A DNA stretch of 64,000 bases from Morella rubra (GCA_003952965.2 CM025855.1:5780383-5844382); one strand, 5' to 3'; numbered from the stretch's first letter, positions 47,502 through 61,120 are shown. Notes: generated from the letters alone by a model not told the origin. Numbers and translations: made by a program.

Positions 47502-50500
47502 ACCTCAGGGGTAAGATGGCTACTGCCTAAGGGTTCCAAATGGTAGTCCTTAGTTTAAATCTTTTAGGCAACATTATTTTTGCGACTCACTCGATATCTG
47601 CGATGAGCTACTGTACATGTCTGGAATTTGTTTAAAGTGATCATCTTCATTGCGTCAAAATAGAATCAAGTCCCTCTAAGCTCTGTATACAGGAAGTTCC
47701 AGATTCATTTCTGTCATCTCAAAAAATAATATATATATATATATTTTTTTTTTTTTTCACTAGAAATATAGGTTTTGGTGGTGGATTCTTAGGCTACTAA
47801 AACATGTAATTGTATCGGACACCTCTGCGTGTTGAAAAAAAAACACAAAATCAAAGGATCCTTTTTGTTGTTATACTTTTAGTGCATTTCATTTATAAAT
47901 AATGACAGTTACCGAAAAAAAAACCCGTCTCGTTTATCCTATTGGTCATACCCGCCTATAGTGGCACTGCCACTACGAAGCGGTGTCAAAAGCATAATAG
48001 AACCTAACAACACGTGAACAAAGTGCGATTATGAGGATACTGGAAAAGTTCCAATAGCGGATAAAGCCCAAAAATTGTATCACAACTATTACTCAAATAA
48101 AAACTTCAAGAAAATTTGTAACGTGATGGGTTCACAAGCTCTAAGTAAGTAAAATATTTAAGGAATGTTGAGAAAATTAAAAAAATTAGGGTTTTATTAG
48201 GTTTTGTTAAAAAATAGTGAATATAGTACAATTTTATTGATGTTAAAGTGAGGAGAGGAAAGTGAAATTTTATGGAAACTGGTGAAAGGTGAAAAGAGAG
48301 ATGATTTGAGTGAATTTTTTATATTTACTATAATGAAAATAGATGATTTGATAAAGGGAAAGAGAGATTATTTTAAAGTTATTTTATTTGATAAAAATTT
48401 TTAGTTAGCTGTATCAGCAAACTAAAATTTTGGAATAATGAAAAAGTTTAGGAAAAATTACAAATCACTTAGTGTCTTTTTAAAAAACTCATTGAGTTGT
48501 AAAAAATAAAATAAAAGATTGAATTTGTCATTTTGATACCAAGCCTCATTAGACCCAAGTGTTAGATGTATTTAAGGGAAAATTCTTGCCATCCAATAAC
48601 GTGACATGATTTATTAAAATAAATAAAAAAATATAAACATTTTAAAAAAATTAAAAATTAAAAAATAAAATCTAAAATAAATAAAAAAGTATAATTTAAT
48701 ATAAAGTTAAAAATTTAAAATTGAATTTTTATTATTTTAGATTTAATTTATTGCACATGTATTTTTTTTTTCCATCTTTGGCTTAGCTATACTTAAGTCA
48801 TACCGTGTCCACACATTCTAAAATCATTTGCACTATGATGATTGGTATTGTAATTATTTTATGAATTTAATTTTATTACTTATAAGCTAATTAAGTATTT
48901 TTGTGCAATAGTAAAATTAATTATTTCCTGAACTTGTAAGACAATAAATAATCTATTGGGACACATGGCAGCACAAGAGAACCTATGGAATATGTCAAAA
49001 GCATTCTGTACTCATTAATGACAATGCTCTAATTACATAAAAAAAAATGAAAGACATGTCTCAACTCCACAAGTTTAACCTTAGCCACCATCACCCTTTT
49101 TTTTCTCCTTCTCTCTCTCTCTCTCTCTTTCTCACTCTACTTCACTCACTCTTTCTCTCTTTTCTTTCTCACAAGACCTTAGACTCTCTTACTTTTTTTT
49201 TTTTTGTCTCTCTTGGCCGACACTTTCACTCTCTCGCTTTTCTCTCTTTTCTTTCTCACAAGACCTTAGACTCTCTTACCTCTCTCTGTCATTTTTTTTT
49301 AGCCGCACACTCCTTTCTTTTCTCTCTCTCTACTTTTTTTCTCTTTTGGCTCTCATTTTTTTTTTTGGAGAAATTGTCTTTTAAATCCTTAGGTTCTACA
49401 CCCTTTTACAAATTGGTCCTTCGATTTTGAAAATCAAAATTTCAATCCTTCACCTATCAAATTTTAACAAAAACATCATTCCGTTAGTCATCCATCAAAC
49501 CTGTTAACGGCATCTATTGATATGTAAACAAGAAATACACGTGGCATTCAATTAATCCTTGTCCGCTGTTTATCACAACTCACATTGCTCAAGATAAACC
49601 AAAAAACAAAACGGAACGACTTTTCCTTTACAGTCTTCGACCTCCACCTCGTCGAGCTCACAGGCCGCTCCTCCACCATGCTTATCTTTTCTCTCTTAGC
49701 GAGCACATCTCTTTTTCCCTCCACTTCATTTTCTTTTATCTCTTTTAGCCGCACAACCCTTTTTCTATCCTCTCTCTCCTCTTATTTCTCTCTTGACCAA
49801 AAACCTTTCTTTTTTCTCCTCTTAGCATACACTTCCCTCCTCTCACCTCTCTCTTCACTTCTTTTGTTTTTCTTCTATTTTCTCTTAATTTTCAACATAA
49901 ATTTTATTTTTCGGTCATTATTTTCAGTTTTTAGATTAGTTTCTCTATAGTTATTATTCTAATGTCTTGGGATTTAGAATTAAGTTTTTTGTTACTTAAT
50001 TTTCTATAATTTCTATTTCATTTTTGGATTATGTTCTTGTTATTTTTTTTTTTTTAGCTTGAATCTTGGGTTATAATGAAAAGATATTATTTAATAAAAA
50101 ATATTATTTAATTCAAGAATCTTGTGATCTTTCCTATTGATTCCTTATCATCTATTTTTTGTATATTTATTTTCAATAATTTAATTTTTGTTATTTATTT
50201 TCTGTAATTTATTTTAATGCATGTTACATTCTTAATTTACTTGTTGTACCATTTCAAATAAAATGGTAAAACTGTTTTTCCTAATCTAAATTGGAAAAGA
50301 ATAATGAGAGTCGCCGAATTGTACTCTTATACATTGTCTTTTTTACTCTCCTTTCTCCAACTTTCTCCAACTTGGAAACGCCATTTACAGCAACATTATT
50401 CATCCGTTACATGCACGAGCGGATCCGGATGTATCTTTTTTTTTTTATTGATCCGGATATATCTTGTTCATTTGATTTATAGTTTAGATTGAATTGCCTG

Positions 50501-50640
50501 GAATCTTGTGAAAAGTCATTAATCTACGAAAAAAGAATTTGAGACTAGCTCGAAACAGAAATGACAATTTCATTAAGTAAATCGATTTAGATTAATAAAA
50601 CAAATATATTTACTATCAATTATTTGAGGCTAGAGAGAAT
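47502..50640. other. AT-rich and pyrimidine-rich spacer
   Basis: No gene supported. A (TA)n/T tract lies near 47729-47757. An AT-rich stretch is at 48590-48770. Pyrimidine-rich tracts are at 49095-49370 and 49620-49870, with TTCTTTCTCACAAGACCTTA repeated at about 49163 and 49249; open frames there are low-complexity Leu/Ser/Phe. A stretch near 49370-49560 (CCTTAGGTTCTACACCC, CACGTGGCATTC) resembles one arm of the long-TIR MITEs. Confidence 0.5.
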
Positions 50641-50930
50641 TTTGTAGTTGCAATTGCAGCAGTAGAGGTGATGAACACAGCTGTAGAAAAAATCGCATCC
50701 ATTAATCCTACAGAAGGGGAAGCAACAATTAGGGTGGGAATCCTGGAAGCTCATAGATGAAATATCATGACATAATTCTAGAAGGTGATTCACTTTGCGG
50801 TGATCAATGCCATTAAGTGTTATCTTAGGAGAAAGGAGTGAAGGATCCTTGATATTGTTGCCGAAATTCATGGGTTGCTAATGAAGTTTCCGCATTGAAA
50901 AATATGGTGTTCGATTGTTAAAATGTTGGG
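50640..50930 (+). pseudogene. RNase H-like (RVT_3 type) relic
   Basis: Traces of a plant RNase H-like domain: VVAIAAVEVMNTAVEKIAS, GEATIRVGILEAHR and ILEGDSL followed by AVINAIK, matching the AEA...A...EGDSL.VI.A layout of that family. Frames change within it. It runs across the start of the LTR repeat shared with 57614 onward. Confidence 0.4.
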
Positions 50931-52234
50931 GTGTTGGAGTTGGTGAAAAAGTGAAAAGATAAATGATTTGAATGAATTTTTTATATTTATTTAGAGTGAA
51001 AAGTGATTATTAAATAAATTGGCAGATTCTTGAATGATTAGAATGGCATTTTTGTCCTCTTGGTTATTTCTAGAAGGGAAAAAGAAAAGGTTGGATGTTC
51101 AGTTATTGGGATGTTCACGTGAGTCTTCATTAAGGGCTTTCTTGTCCTTTTCCTATATTCTAGAAGAAATTGGAGGAGTTGAAGTTGTTAGGCAGGTTCA
51201 CGGGTGAAAGAAAAAATCAACGGAATGGGTTTCACGTTTAATAGACCAGATCTGCCCATTTGCTTCTCTTCTTCGCTTTTCCTTTCAAGATTGTCTTCTC
51301 CAAGAAAAGCGCTAAACATTCTTGCTCCTTTGTTCTTGTAGAAAGCTTGGGTTTGCTATGTATGTGTTAGCAAATCAGATCTAATGGCTATTTTGTTTTG
51401 TTGATCACCTACATTCGATTTCTTCATGTGACTGAGGCTTCCAAAGGTTCTAAAAAAGTGATTGCTGGAGGTTCCAACATTGGGCATTGATTGCACATGG
51501 AGTTGTGTGGATAGATTAACTCGGTTTGAATCTTGGTTTCAAATGGTCATGGAGTTCCATGATGAGCAAATCTGAATCGAGTTGATTTGGGTAAGATTAA
51601 TGGTGTTTAGATTAGCTAGGTCTGTGTAATCTCTTGATCACTGTGTAATCTCGTTTGAAATTAGTGGATTTAAAAACCGGCTTCGGCTTGGAGAGTTTTT
51701 CTCTTTTGAAGAAGTTCTTCAAAAGGGTTTCTCTTCGTCACCATATCTTGTGTCAAGTGTGTGATTAATTTTCCTTTGTTTTAATTTTTTTCATTTAACC
51801 ATTCTTGTGATTAGTGTTTTTAGAATATCGATCTTGGAGATATTGATTATTCTAGTCGAAGAAGGTTGAAGACAAATGTATAAAATGTTTTTGATTAGAT
51901 ATGAATTAGCTAATATTGCAGGTATTGAGAAATTGATTGCATATCAATTTAGTTTGTGAATCTGTAAAATTCGTATTTTGCAGTCTCTTCGGAGTCTCTT
52001 ATAGTTAGTTCGGATTACTCTATTTTTACAGATTCTTATTTATATGTTTTTTGTTAATATATTTATGTCTAATTATTATTAGGTCTTTAAATATTGAAAG
52101 CATTGTATTTGGGTTGATATTATAGGAATATGTTTTAAGTTTTAAAAAGAGTTATTGGATATATTTTTAAATATACCTATTCACCCTCCCTCTAGATATT
52201 TTCCTCATAGTTTGGGTCTAAATTAGATTGTTCA
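50738..52234 (+). repeat. 5' LTR of SIRE-like element
   Basis: About 1.5 kb, repeated at 57614-59087, ending GTCTAAATTAGATTGTTCA. Its first part contains a relic of an RNase H-like domain. Confidence 0.85.
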
Positions 52235-52236
52235 AT

Positions 52237-52248
52237 TGGTATCAAAGC
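52237..52248 (+). other. Primer-binding site (Met tRNA type)
   Basis: TGGTATCAAAGC, two bases after the LTR end, one mismatch to the usual TGGTATCAGAGC. Confidence 0.8.
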
Positions 52249-52282
52249 CTGAAATCATTCCTCGACCCAATTTGAGTTCAAA

Positions 52283-54003
52283 ATGGATAGGAGTCAATCC
52301 CTTAACATTCTCTCATTCTTTGATGGTTCTAATTATGCATATTGGAAAGTTAAAATAAGGGCCTTTTTAAAATCTATAGATGAGAGAGTGTGGACAGTCG
52401 TGGATAAAGGTTGGATCATGCTAGAAGGTTCTATAGATGGGTTGTTTCTATTAAAGAACCTCGTAAATAGACTTGTGAGGAAAGAGAATTCTCAAGTTAG
52501 AATAGTAAAGGCATTAATGTTATATTCATGAGTGTGTCACCGGATGCATTCATGATAATATCTAAGTGTGAGTTCGCTAAGGAAGCTTGGGATATTTTAG
52601 CTCCTACACATGAAGTTCTAAGGCCGTAAGAGATTCTAAATTACAATTGAACGTCTCTAAGTTCGAAGAGATTCGGATGAGAGACGATGAGAGTTTCAAC
52701 GAATTTTATGGAAAACTTACAGCCATATATAGTTAGTGGTAGTTTTAGCCTTGGAGAGAAAATTACTGTCATAGAAGAAAGTAAGGTGTTAGATGATAAG
52801 ATTGATGAGCTATTGGTTCTTTACAAACCTACGAGCTAACTTTTACTTCATCTAGAAAGAGTAAGTCTATTGCTCTTAAAACTATTAAAGAGGAAGAAAA
52901 TTCTTCTTTTGGTGATGATTCTATGGAAGATGAAGACATGGCTCTTTTTGTTAAAAAGTTTCTTAAGACTTTCTGATTCAAAAAAGGTAGTAATTGGAAG
53001 ATAAGAAGGGAAACACGAAATCCTTCAACAAAACAAACTAGAAGAATTTTGATAAGAAAGACAAAGGAGATCAAAAGAAGAAAGAAGAGAATAGTGTTCA
53101 ATGCCATGGTTATAAAGGTTTCGGACATATAAAATTTGAATGTCCTACACATTTAAAAGCACAAAGAAAACCGGCTATGAATGCATCTCTCTCTGATTCT
53201 AATTTAGATATTTCTTCTTCTAGTAAAGAAACTTCTTCACATGAAAAAGTTAATTATCTTGCTTTTTCTTCTACTATTGTTAATACTGACGATTTTGATC
53301 TTGAAGGTGATGATACCCTAGAGTAAGATTCGGAAGATCTAGATTCTCTTCATATAGCTTACAGCGAGTTATATGAAGAAAGTTTAAAGCTGAAGAAAAA
53401 CCATGTATTACTTTCAAAAGACTTTAGTGTTATTAAATTTAAAAAGGATCAACTGACATCTGAAATTATTTTGTTAAGTGTGAAAAATGCAGATCTAGAA
53501 GCTAACCTTAAAGAGTTGAAGCATGAGTTGGAACAAACTAATCTAAAGCTGAACAAGTTCTCTAGCATAACTAAAAAGTTGGACAAAATGCTAAATATCA
53601 TACTCTCAGCTGGATAAAAGAGAGGTTTGAGATTTTTGACTGCAAATTATCCTAAAAATGTCAACAAAACAATTTTTGTTCTTGCTGTGAATAAGGAGAA
53701 ACCACCTCAAGTTTCAGCACTTCAAAAGAAATCATATTCGGTGGTAACTTCTAATCCTATGAAGTCTTTTAATTCTAATAGATCTAAATTCATTCCAACA
53801 TACCATCATTATGGTAAAATAGGACATAATAAACCTAGGTGTTATAATTTGTCAAATGATAATTTTAGGAATGTTAGATCTTCTTCAAGTATTATATCTA
53901 GATCTGATTTTAATATGCTAACTTCTCGAGTTAGTAAACTTGCTAAACAAGTTGATATTATGTCTAAAAGTTTTCTTTCATCTTCCAAAACAAATCAAGT
54001 TTG
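52283..54003 (+). pseudogene. SIRE-like gag region
   Basis: Begins MDRSQSLNILSFFDGSNYAY and continues WKVKIRAFLKSIDERVWTVV, the copia gag start. A knuckle-like CHGYKGFGHIKFECP lies at about 53102-53146, and YHHYGKIGHNKPRCYNL at about 53800-53850. Broken. Confidence 0.82.
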
Positions 54004-54039
54004 AAAAAGAAGGACATGACTTCTTGTAAGGTAGCTCAA

Positions 54040-57000
54040 CTAGCTTTTAAGGCTAGAAATGATTTTGTTTGGTATTTGGATAGCGGATGTTCAAAACATA
54101 TGTTTGGTGACAAAAATTTGTTTACCACTCTTTGAGACTACAAAGTCGGTGTTATTACCTTTGGTGATGGTAGTAAAACAATAATAGTCAGAAAATGCTC
54201 TATTATATTGCCTGATTGTCCTATATTCAATGATGTATTGTATGTTGATGGCCTAAAAGGAAATCTTTTAAGTATTAGTCAAATATGTGATTCTAACTTG
54301 AGTGTTAAGTTCACTAAAGATAACTGTGCTGTTGTAAATGATAATGGAAAAGTTAAAGGTATTACAACTTTTTTAATAATTGTTATGGCATTATTCTTAA
54401 CAAGGACACGATATGTAATAATGTTCATTTTGACAAAACTCATTTATGGCATAAACGCTTGGGTCACATAAATTATCGTGATCTTTCTAATATGACTAAG
54501 GTTGTAGAAGGCATACCTAAGCTAGAAAGGATTGATAATCAAATATGTGGTCCTTGTCAATTAGGTAAGCAAATTAGATCAAGTCATAAAAGAACCTTCG
54601 GGTTGCTAACTTCTTCTTACCTAGAATTACTTCACATGGATTTGATGGGTCTCTAGGAATAAGTCTCTTGGTGGGAAGCGTTATATTCTTGTAATTGTTT
54701 ATAACTCTTCTAGATACTCTTGGATTTTATTACTTAGGGAAAAATCCGAAGCTTTTGATAAAGCTTAAGGATTATGCAAAGTAATTCAAAATCAAAATAA
54801 TAGTAAGATCAAAAGAATTCGTAGTGATCACGGTAAAGAATTTGAGAATACTAGCTTCAAACTTTTTTGTCTCGAAGAATGTATTCATCAAGAATTCTCC
54901 TCTCCAATCACTCCACAACAAAATAGAGTAGTCGAATAGAAGAATAGAGTACTTCAAGAAATGGCAAGGGTAATGATTCATGCCAAAAATGTTTCTAAAC
55001 ATTTTTGGAGTGAAGCTGTTAATACGGGTTGTCATATTATTAATAGAGTATATCTTCGACCGAGCACTACTAAAAGTCCATATGAGTTGTGGAATGAAAA
55101 ACGTCCTACTGTAAAGTATTTTAAGATCTTTGGTAGTAAATGCTTTATTTTATGAGATAGGGAAAATTTAGCTAAATTTGATTCTCGTAGTGATGAAGGC
55201 ATTTTCCTAGGATATTCTTCAAATAGTAAAGCGTTTTGTGTGTTTAATTTGAGAACACAATATGTTATGGAATCCATAAATGTAGTTATTGATGATGATA
55301 TTCATGATGTTATTAATACTGAAAATATAAAATTTCCTACTGCTGAATCACATATATATGAAGAATTGCCCAATACAGGGAGTTCAGAGTCTGATTCTCA
55401 TAAGGAATCAGACTTGAATGTCTACACAGAACCTAGATCTCATTTGGAATCACCCAGTGGAGTTTCTTTAAAGTCAGATGGTTCTGAGGAACTAGACTCA
55501 GCTGTTGATAAGGAACCTTCGTCTAAAGTCAAGTTAAATCATCCTAAGGATAACATTATAAGTGATATAAATAAAGGTATGAGACTGAGAAGAAGGATTT
55601 TGAATTAAATTACTTTATCTTGTTATGTCTCTTTAATTAAATTTAAAAAGGTTGAGGAAGCATTGAAGGATGAATTTTGGATAAGTGCAATGCATGATGA
55701 GTTGAACCAATTCATCCGTAATGACATGTGGTACTTAGTCCCTAGACTAACAAAATGTAATGTTATTGGGACTAAGTAGATCTTCAAAAATAAGTCTGAC
55801 GAGAACGGTGTGACAGTTAGAAATAACGCTAGACTTGTAGCTCAAGGCTGCACTTAAGTTGAAGGAATAGACTTTGATGAAACAATCGTAGCCGTAGCCA
55901 AATTAGAATCTATACGAATGCTTTTAGCTTACGCATGCTCTATGGGATTAAATTACATCAAATGATGTAAAAAGTGCTTTCTTAAATGAAATTTTGGTTG
56001 AAGAAGCTTACATAGAACAACTGAAAGGCTTCGTCAATCCAAAACATGTGGACCATGTTTATAGACTTAAGAAAGCTCTTTATGGATTAAAACAAGCTCC
56101 TAGAGCTTGGTATGATAGACGAACCTCATTTCTTTTAAACAGAGGTTTTTGGAGAGGTGGTGTAGATCATACCATGTTAATTAAGAAGCTTGAGAATTGG
56201 TTAATCATTGCTTAGATTTATGTAGATGATATTATATTTGGTTTCCAATAGAAACTCATGCTATTGAATTTGCTGATCTTATGAAAAATAAATTCAAAAT
56301 GAGTATGGCAGGAGAATTGAATTATTTTTTAGGTTTATAAATCAAAAAAGGTAGCGATGGTTTGTTTATTTCTCAATCCAAGTATGCTAAAGAATTAGTT
56401 AAGAAATTTGACCTTGATAATAAAAAGAATGCTAAAATCCCGATGAGTACATTTGTTAAGTTGAATATAGATTAAAATGGTAAAAGTGTTTATCACACTT
56501 TATATCGTAGTATGATTGGAAGTCTCTTATACTTGACGGCAAGTAGACCTGACCTTTCATTCAGTATTGGAATCTGTGCAAGATTTCAATCTAATCCGAA
56601 AGAGTCTCATTTAGAAGCTATTAAGAAAATTATTACATATGTCAAAGGAACTGTTAATTTTGGCATTCTTTATTCGTACAAGTCTAATACTCATCTTGCA
56701 GGTTTTTTCGATGCTGATTTGGTCGATAACTGTGATGACTGTAAAAGCACCTTAGGTGGTTGTTTTTATATGGGTTCAAATTTAGTTGTTTGGCTCAACA
56801 AAAAACAGAGTTTAATTTCATTATCTACTGCTAAAGTTGAGTACATAGCAATGGGAAGTTGTTGTACACAGCTAATTTGGATGAAACAAATGCTTTTAGA
56901 CTACGGTTTAATTCAAGACATAATGACTGTCTACAGTGATAATACAAGTGCTATTAATATCTCTAAAAATCCAGTTCAACATTCTCAAACAAAACACAGA

Positions 57001-57190
57001 TATTAGACACCATTTTATTAGAGAACAAAACACATAGATATTAGACACCATTTTATTAGAGATTTAGTAGAAAATAAAATAATTAATATTGAACGTGTCT
57101 GATCTGAAAATCAACTAGTTGACTTATTTACTAAACCACTAGATATTTTCAGATTTGAATCACTAAGACAAAGTGTTGGTGTTTGCTTAA
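54040..57190 (+). pseudogene. SIRE-like pol region: protease, integrase, RT, RNase H
   Basis: Protease-like FVWYLDSGCSKHMFGD (about 54060). Integrase HKRLGHINYRDLSNM and CGPCQLGKQIRSSHKR (about 54450-54600), with a core around 54790-54960. RT (about 55650-56460) has [17 protein letters not shown]. RNase H (about 56510-57000) has SLLYLTASRPDLSFSIGICA and NTSAINISKNPVQHSQTKH. Order fits copia. Heavily broken fossil. Confidence 0.85.
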
Positions 57191-57613
57191 TTGAATAAAA
57201 ATGTGTTTTGCTCATGATTTTTTTTGAATAAAATTTCTAAGTTTGTGATTTTTCACTGGTGTTATTTTTTCATCTAATCTGTCATGATTTTTTTTTTTTT
57301 TTTTAAATTTGTTAATAGCATGCAAACTTGTATGTATATAGAGAACACTTGGTTGTGTTGTTGACACTTTATGAGTTGGTTGGCTTTGTTTATGTTCTGT
57401 TTTTAAAACTTGGTTGTGAACTTGATTAGTATGAGGTGCATGAGATGTATTGACATTATCTTGTTATGTTCCTTTTTCTTTTGTAAATTTTGATAGTATG
57501 TTATTGTTCTTGTTATACTATGAAGTTTCGGTTGAGATATTGTGTTTAATAAGGCTAAAAGTTAGGGGAGTTGCCTCCTATTTTAGTTTATTATTGTTAT
57601 GTGTCTCAGGGAG

Positions 57614-59087
57614 AGAATCCTAGAAGCTCATAGATGAAATTTCATGACATAATTCTACAAGGTGATTCACTTGTGGTGATCAATGCCATTAAGTGTTATC
57701 TTAGGAGAACGAAGTGAAGGATCCATGATATTGTTACTGAAATTCATGGGTTGCTCACGAAGTTTCTGCATTGAAAAATATGGTGTTTGATTGTTAAAAT
57801 ATTGGGCTGTTGGAGTTGGTGAAAAAGTGAAGAGATAGATGATTTGAATGAATTTTTTATATTTATTTAGAGTGAAAAGTGATTGTTAAATAAATTGGTA
57901 GATTCGTGAATGATTTAGATGGGCATTTTTGTCTTCTTGGTTATTTCTAGAAGGGAAAAAGAAAAGGTTGGCTATTCAGTTATTGGGATGTTCACTTGAG
58001 TCTTCTTTAAGAGCTTTCTTGTCTTTTTCCTATATTCTAGAAGAAATTGAGGGAGCTGAAATTGTTAGGTAGGTTCACGCATGAAAGAAAAAATCAACGG
58101 AATGGGTTTCACGTTTAATAGACCAAATCTGCCCATTTGCTTCTCTTCTTTGCTTTTACTTTCAAGATCTTCTTCTCCAAGAAAAGTGCTAAACGTTATT
58201 GCTCCTTTGTTCTTGTAAAAAGCTTGGGTTTGCTATGTATGTGTCAGCAAATCGAATTTGAAGGCTATTTTGTTTTTTCGATCACCTACACTCGATTTCT
58301 TTTGTGACCGAAGCTTCCAGAGGCTCTAGAAGAATGATTGCTCAAGGTTCTAGCATTGGGCCTTGATTGCACAAGGAGTTGTCGGATAGATAAACCCAAT
58401 GTGAATCTTGGTTTCAAATGGTCATGGAGTTCCACGGTGAATAGATCTGAATCAAGTCGATTTTGGTAAGATTAACGGTGTTTAGATTAGCTAGGTTTGT
58501 GTAATCTCGTTTGAAATTAGTGGATTTAAAAATCGGCTTCAGCCCGGAGAGTTTTTCTCTTTTGAAGAAGTTCTTCAAAAGGGTTTCTCTTTGTCACCAT
58601 ATCTTGTGTCAAGTGTGTGATTAATTTTCCTTTATTTTAATTGTTTTCATTTAATCATTCTTGTGATTAGTTTTCTTAGAATATCCGTCTTGGAGATATT
58701 GATTATTCTGGTCCAAGAAGGTTTAAGATAAAGGTATAAAGTATTTTTGATTAGATCTGAATTAGCTAATCTTGCTGGTATTGAGAAATTGATTGCATAT
58801 CAATTTAGTTTGTGAATTTGTAAAATTTGTATTCCGCAGTCTCTTCGGAGTCTCTTATAGTTAGTTCGGATTACTTTGTTTTTACAGATTCTTATTTACG
58901 TGTTTTCTGTTAATATATTCATGTCTGATTATTATTAGGTCTTTGGATATTGAAAGCATTGTATTTGGGTTTATATTATAGGAGTACGTTTTAAGTTTTA
59001 AAAGGAGTTATTGGATATATTGTTAAATATACCTATTCCCCCCTTTAGGTATTTTCTTCATAGTTTGGGTCTAAATTAGGTTGTTCA
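57614..59087 (+). repeat. 3' LTR of SIRE-like element
   Basis: Direct repeat of 50738-52234, preceded at about 57555-57570 by a purine-rich AGTTAGGGGAG. Ends AAATTAGGTTGTTCA. Confidence 0.85.
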
Positions 59088-59712
59088 ATGATGATTTGAT
59101 GTGGAGAGAGAGAATTTTGGAGAGTTATTTTATTGAGGTGGAAATTTTAGGAGTCCAAAATTTTGGTTCCATAACACCACCTTATGTAAGTCCAATACGG
59201 ATTTTGTGTAGTGGGGAGGTTGTCTTCTGTGGATTAAATTGTTTCTTTCCTTAACGTTGATTTTGTCATGAGATAATTTCACATGCCCCCGCGCAGGGGC
59301 CGAGGTGCGTGGGTCTAGCAATATCTTCGAGCCCTTAGGTTTGTGGCATTTCGTACTCCTTCGAATGGCAACGCTCTGCCTCCTTGTCAAATACGAGGCG
59401 TCACACCCCTTTTCCAAGTGATTTGACATCTAGCGTGTGATCTTGGTCTTTAAATAACTCTGATTCAGCTATTTGCGTTAGAACCATCATTCTCCTAAAC
59501 ACCCTTATCAGTTCTCTTGCTCAATATTTTCTCTCGCGCCCGTCATGTTTTTTCTTGTGCTTCTTTCTTAGCTACTATTTCCGACCATTGTTTCAATTTT
59601 ACTTAAACTTTTTATAAGACGTTGGCCCCAACCCCGTTGTTTTCTTTTGAAATTATCTTATGACTTGACAAGGGACATCTTGCTTCGTGTGGCAGAAGGG
59701 AGCATTTTTGTT
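59088..59712. other. Spacer, no recognised gene
   Basis: Contains a GC-richer stretch at 59280-59420. A 99-residue minus-strand open frame there matches nothing I recognise and may derive from an old LTR element. Confidence 0.35.
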
Positions 59713-60186
59713 GGGGTGTCATAGTACATCCCTAATTTTAAGCCAAAATCAATTTCATCCCTCATTTCAAAATAGTGATTCACGTCCCTTATATTTTGAA
59801 CATGATTAATCTTCGTCCTCCATTTGTAATGACCGGTAAACTACATGCAAAATGACCAAAATGACCAAAATGCTCCTTTCAAGACAAAATTATTGAAAAT
59901 ATTTAAAAATTCATTAAAATAATATATAAAATAATTTTTTTAAATAAAATTATTGAAACTCTATTTGAGCAATCTATTTATTTTAATTGATTTCTTGATT
60001 TTTTTTTTTTTTGTTTTGGTTTTGGACTTGGCATTTCATCATGTTTTCTTGATTGACTTTACATCCAAAGCAAACGAAGGGTGAGAATTGATCATATTCG
60101 AAACATAAGAGGTGCTGCCTTTTTGAAAATTAAGAGGGCAAGATTGATTTGAGCTTATAATTAGGAGGTGTACTATGACATTACCC
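59713..60186. mobile_element. Long-TIR MITE (MULE-type)
   Basis: The left end GGGGTGTCATAGTACATCCC and the complement of the right end GGGTAATGTCATAGTACACC match and continue into CTAATT...AAGC. The right-end family resembles that of 32014-32503. Flanks ATTTTTGTT and ATTTTTTTC are a weak 9-bp duplication. AT-rich, non-coding interior. Confidence 0.7.
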
Positions 60187-60762
60187 ATTTTTTTCTTTCA
60201 TGGCAATGAATTGTCGCTGTAGGGAAAGACTTCCTCCACTCGATGCTTGCCCGAAGGCAATCTAGTAGGGTATTCAACGCTTATTGCTGATGCCATTTTG
60301 TTACGAGGATTGGAGTTGGAGCTAGGTTCTGAGCCACAAGATCATGTATAGGCAGAAGGAGTGGGTATGGTCATTAGGTCAAACCGGCTTAGAAGCCCCG
60401 CGGTCAATACCTGGAATATGTTCTGCAAGCGATGGCTGGGTTGGATCTAAACGCGGTCGCCACGGCGATGGATGCTTGGAGGATTTGCCATGGCCCTATT
60501 TTTGTGCGACGAGAAAGAGCAAGGGTGTTCCAAGCCTTTCGAGCGGTGCGAGCAAACTATGCGGTGTGCCTGCAGGCCTTGTGTAAAGGAGTCCATTGCG
60601 AGCCCCCAGTGGGGAATCGTATAGAGGTTTTGGGACGGGTCGTCCGAATTTTGTACTTCCCTTTGTGTGACTTACTGGGCTCTTATAGAGCTTGCTTGCT
60701 TGCTTTTTCAATTGTTGTGAAGCTCCCTGAATATAAAGTTCACTAGAAGAAAATCATCAAAT
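60187..60762. other. GC-richer spacer, unrecognised open frame
   Basis: A 104-residue plus-strand frame at 60432-60746 (starts MAGLDLNAVATAMDAWRICH) lies in sequence richer in G+C than its surroundings. No family recognised; possibly a piece of an old gypsy element or host gene. Confidence 0.25.
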
Positions 60763-61101
60763 GGGACAAATACTTTTTCACCCTTGAACTACCATGACTT
60801 TTGCACTTTACACTCTAAACTATCACTTTCGATAAATTTCACCTTTTAACTACCGATTATAGATATTTTGCACCTTCTGTCAAATTGATAGAGTAAAATC
60901 ACGGTAATGCCCTAAACCCACTTTGTATATATTGAAGATATTGTTGTAAATTCAATAAATTCAAAAATGTCTAAAAATTTGACAGATGGTACAAAGTGTC
61001 TAAAATTGGTAATTAGAGGATACAATGTTTTAAAAAATGATAGTTTATGGTGCAAAGTGCAAAAACTGTGATAGTTCGTGGGTAAAAAGTATATTTATCT
61101 C
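60763..61101. mobile_element. 339-bp long-TIR MITE (MULE-type)
   Basis: The left GGGACAAATACTTTTTCACC matches GAGATAAATATACTTTTTAC, the complement of the right end, and similarity runs for about 110 bp (TTTTGCACTTT..CTAAACTATCA on both arms). Flanks TCATCAAAT and AAATCAAAT are a 9-bp duplication with two mismatches. Non-coding. Confidence 0.75.
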
Positions 61102-61120
61102 AAATCAAATAGAACATAAA

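Larger units (their letters stand above)
50738..59087 (+). mobile_element. Ty1/copia element, SIRE/Maximus-like (fossil)
   Basis: 8.3 kb with long LTRs (about 50738-52234 and 57614-59087) and a Met-tRNA-type primer site after the left LTR. Interior parts are gag with two knuckle-like segments, protease, integrase, RT and RNase H in copia order. Gag start MDRSQSLNILSFFDGSNYAY and LTR ends of the TATTCACC...CTCTAG type fit the SIRE/Maximus lineage. LTRs are visibly diverged (roughly 5-8% by eye), so it is older than the gypsy copy at 1-6774. It is broken in a dozen or more places. The true left start may lie up to 150 bp further left; no target duplication was fixed. Confidence 0.88.

Noticed and set aside
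49047-49430. 127-residue plus-strand open frame
   Set aside because: Low-complexity Ser/Leu/Phe from pyrimidine-rich DNA with an internal repeat; no domain.
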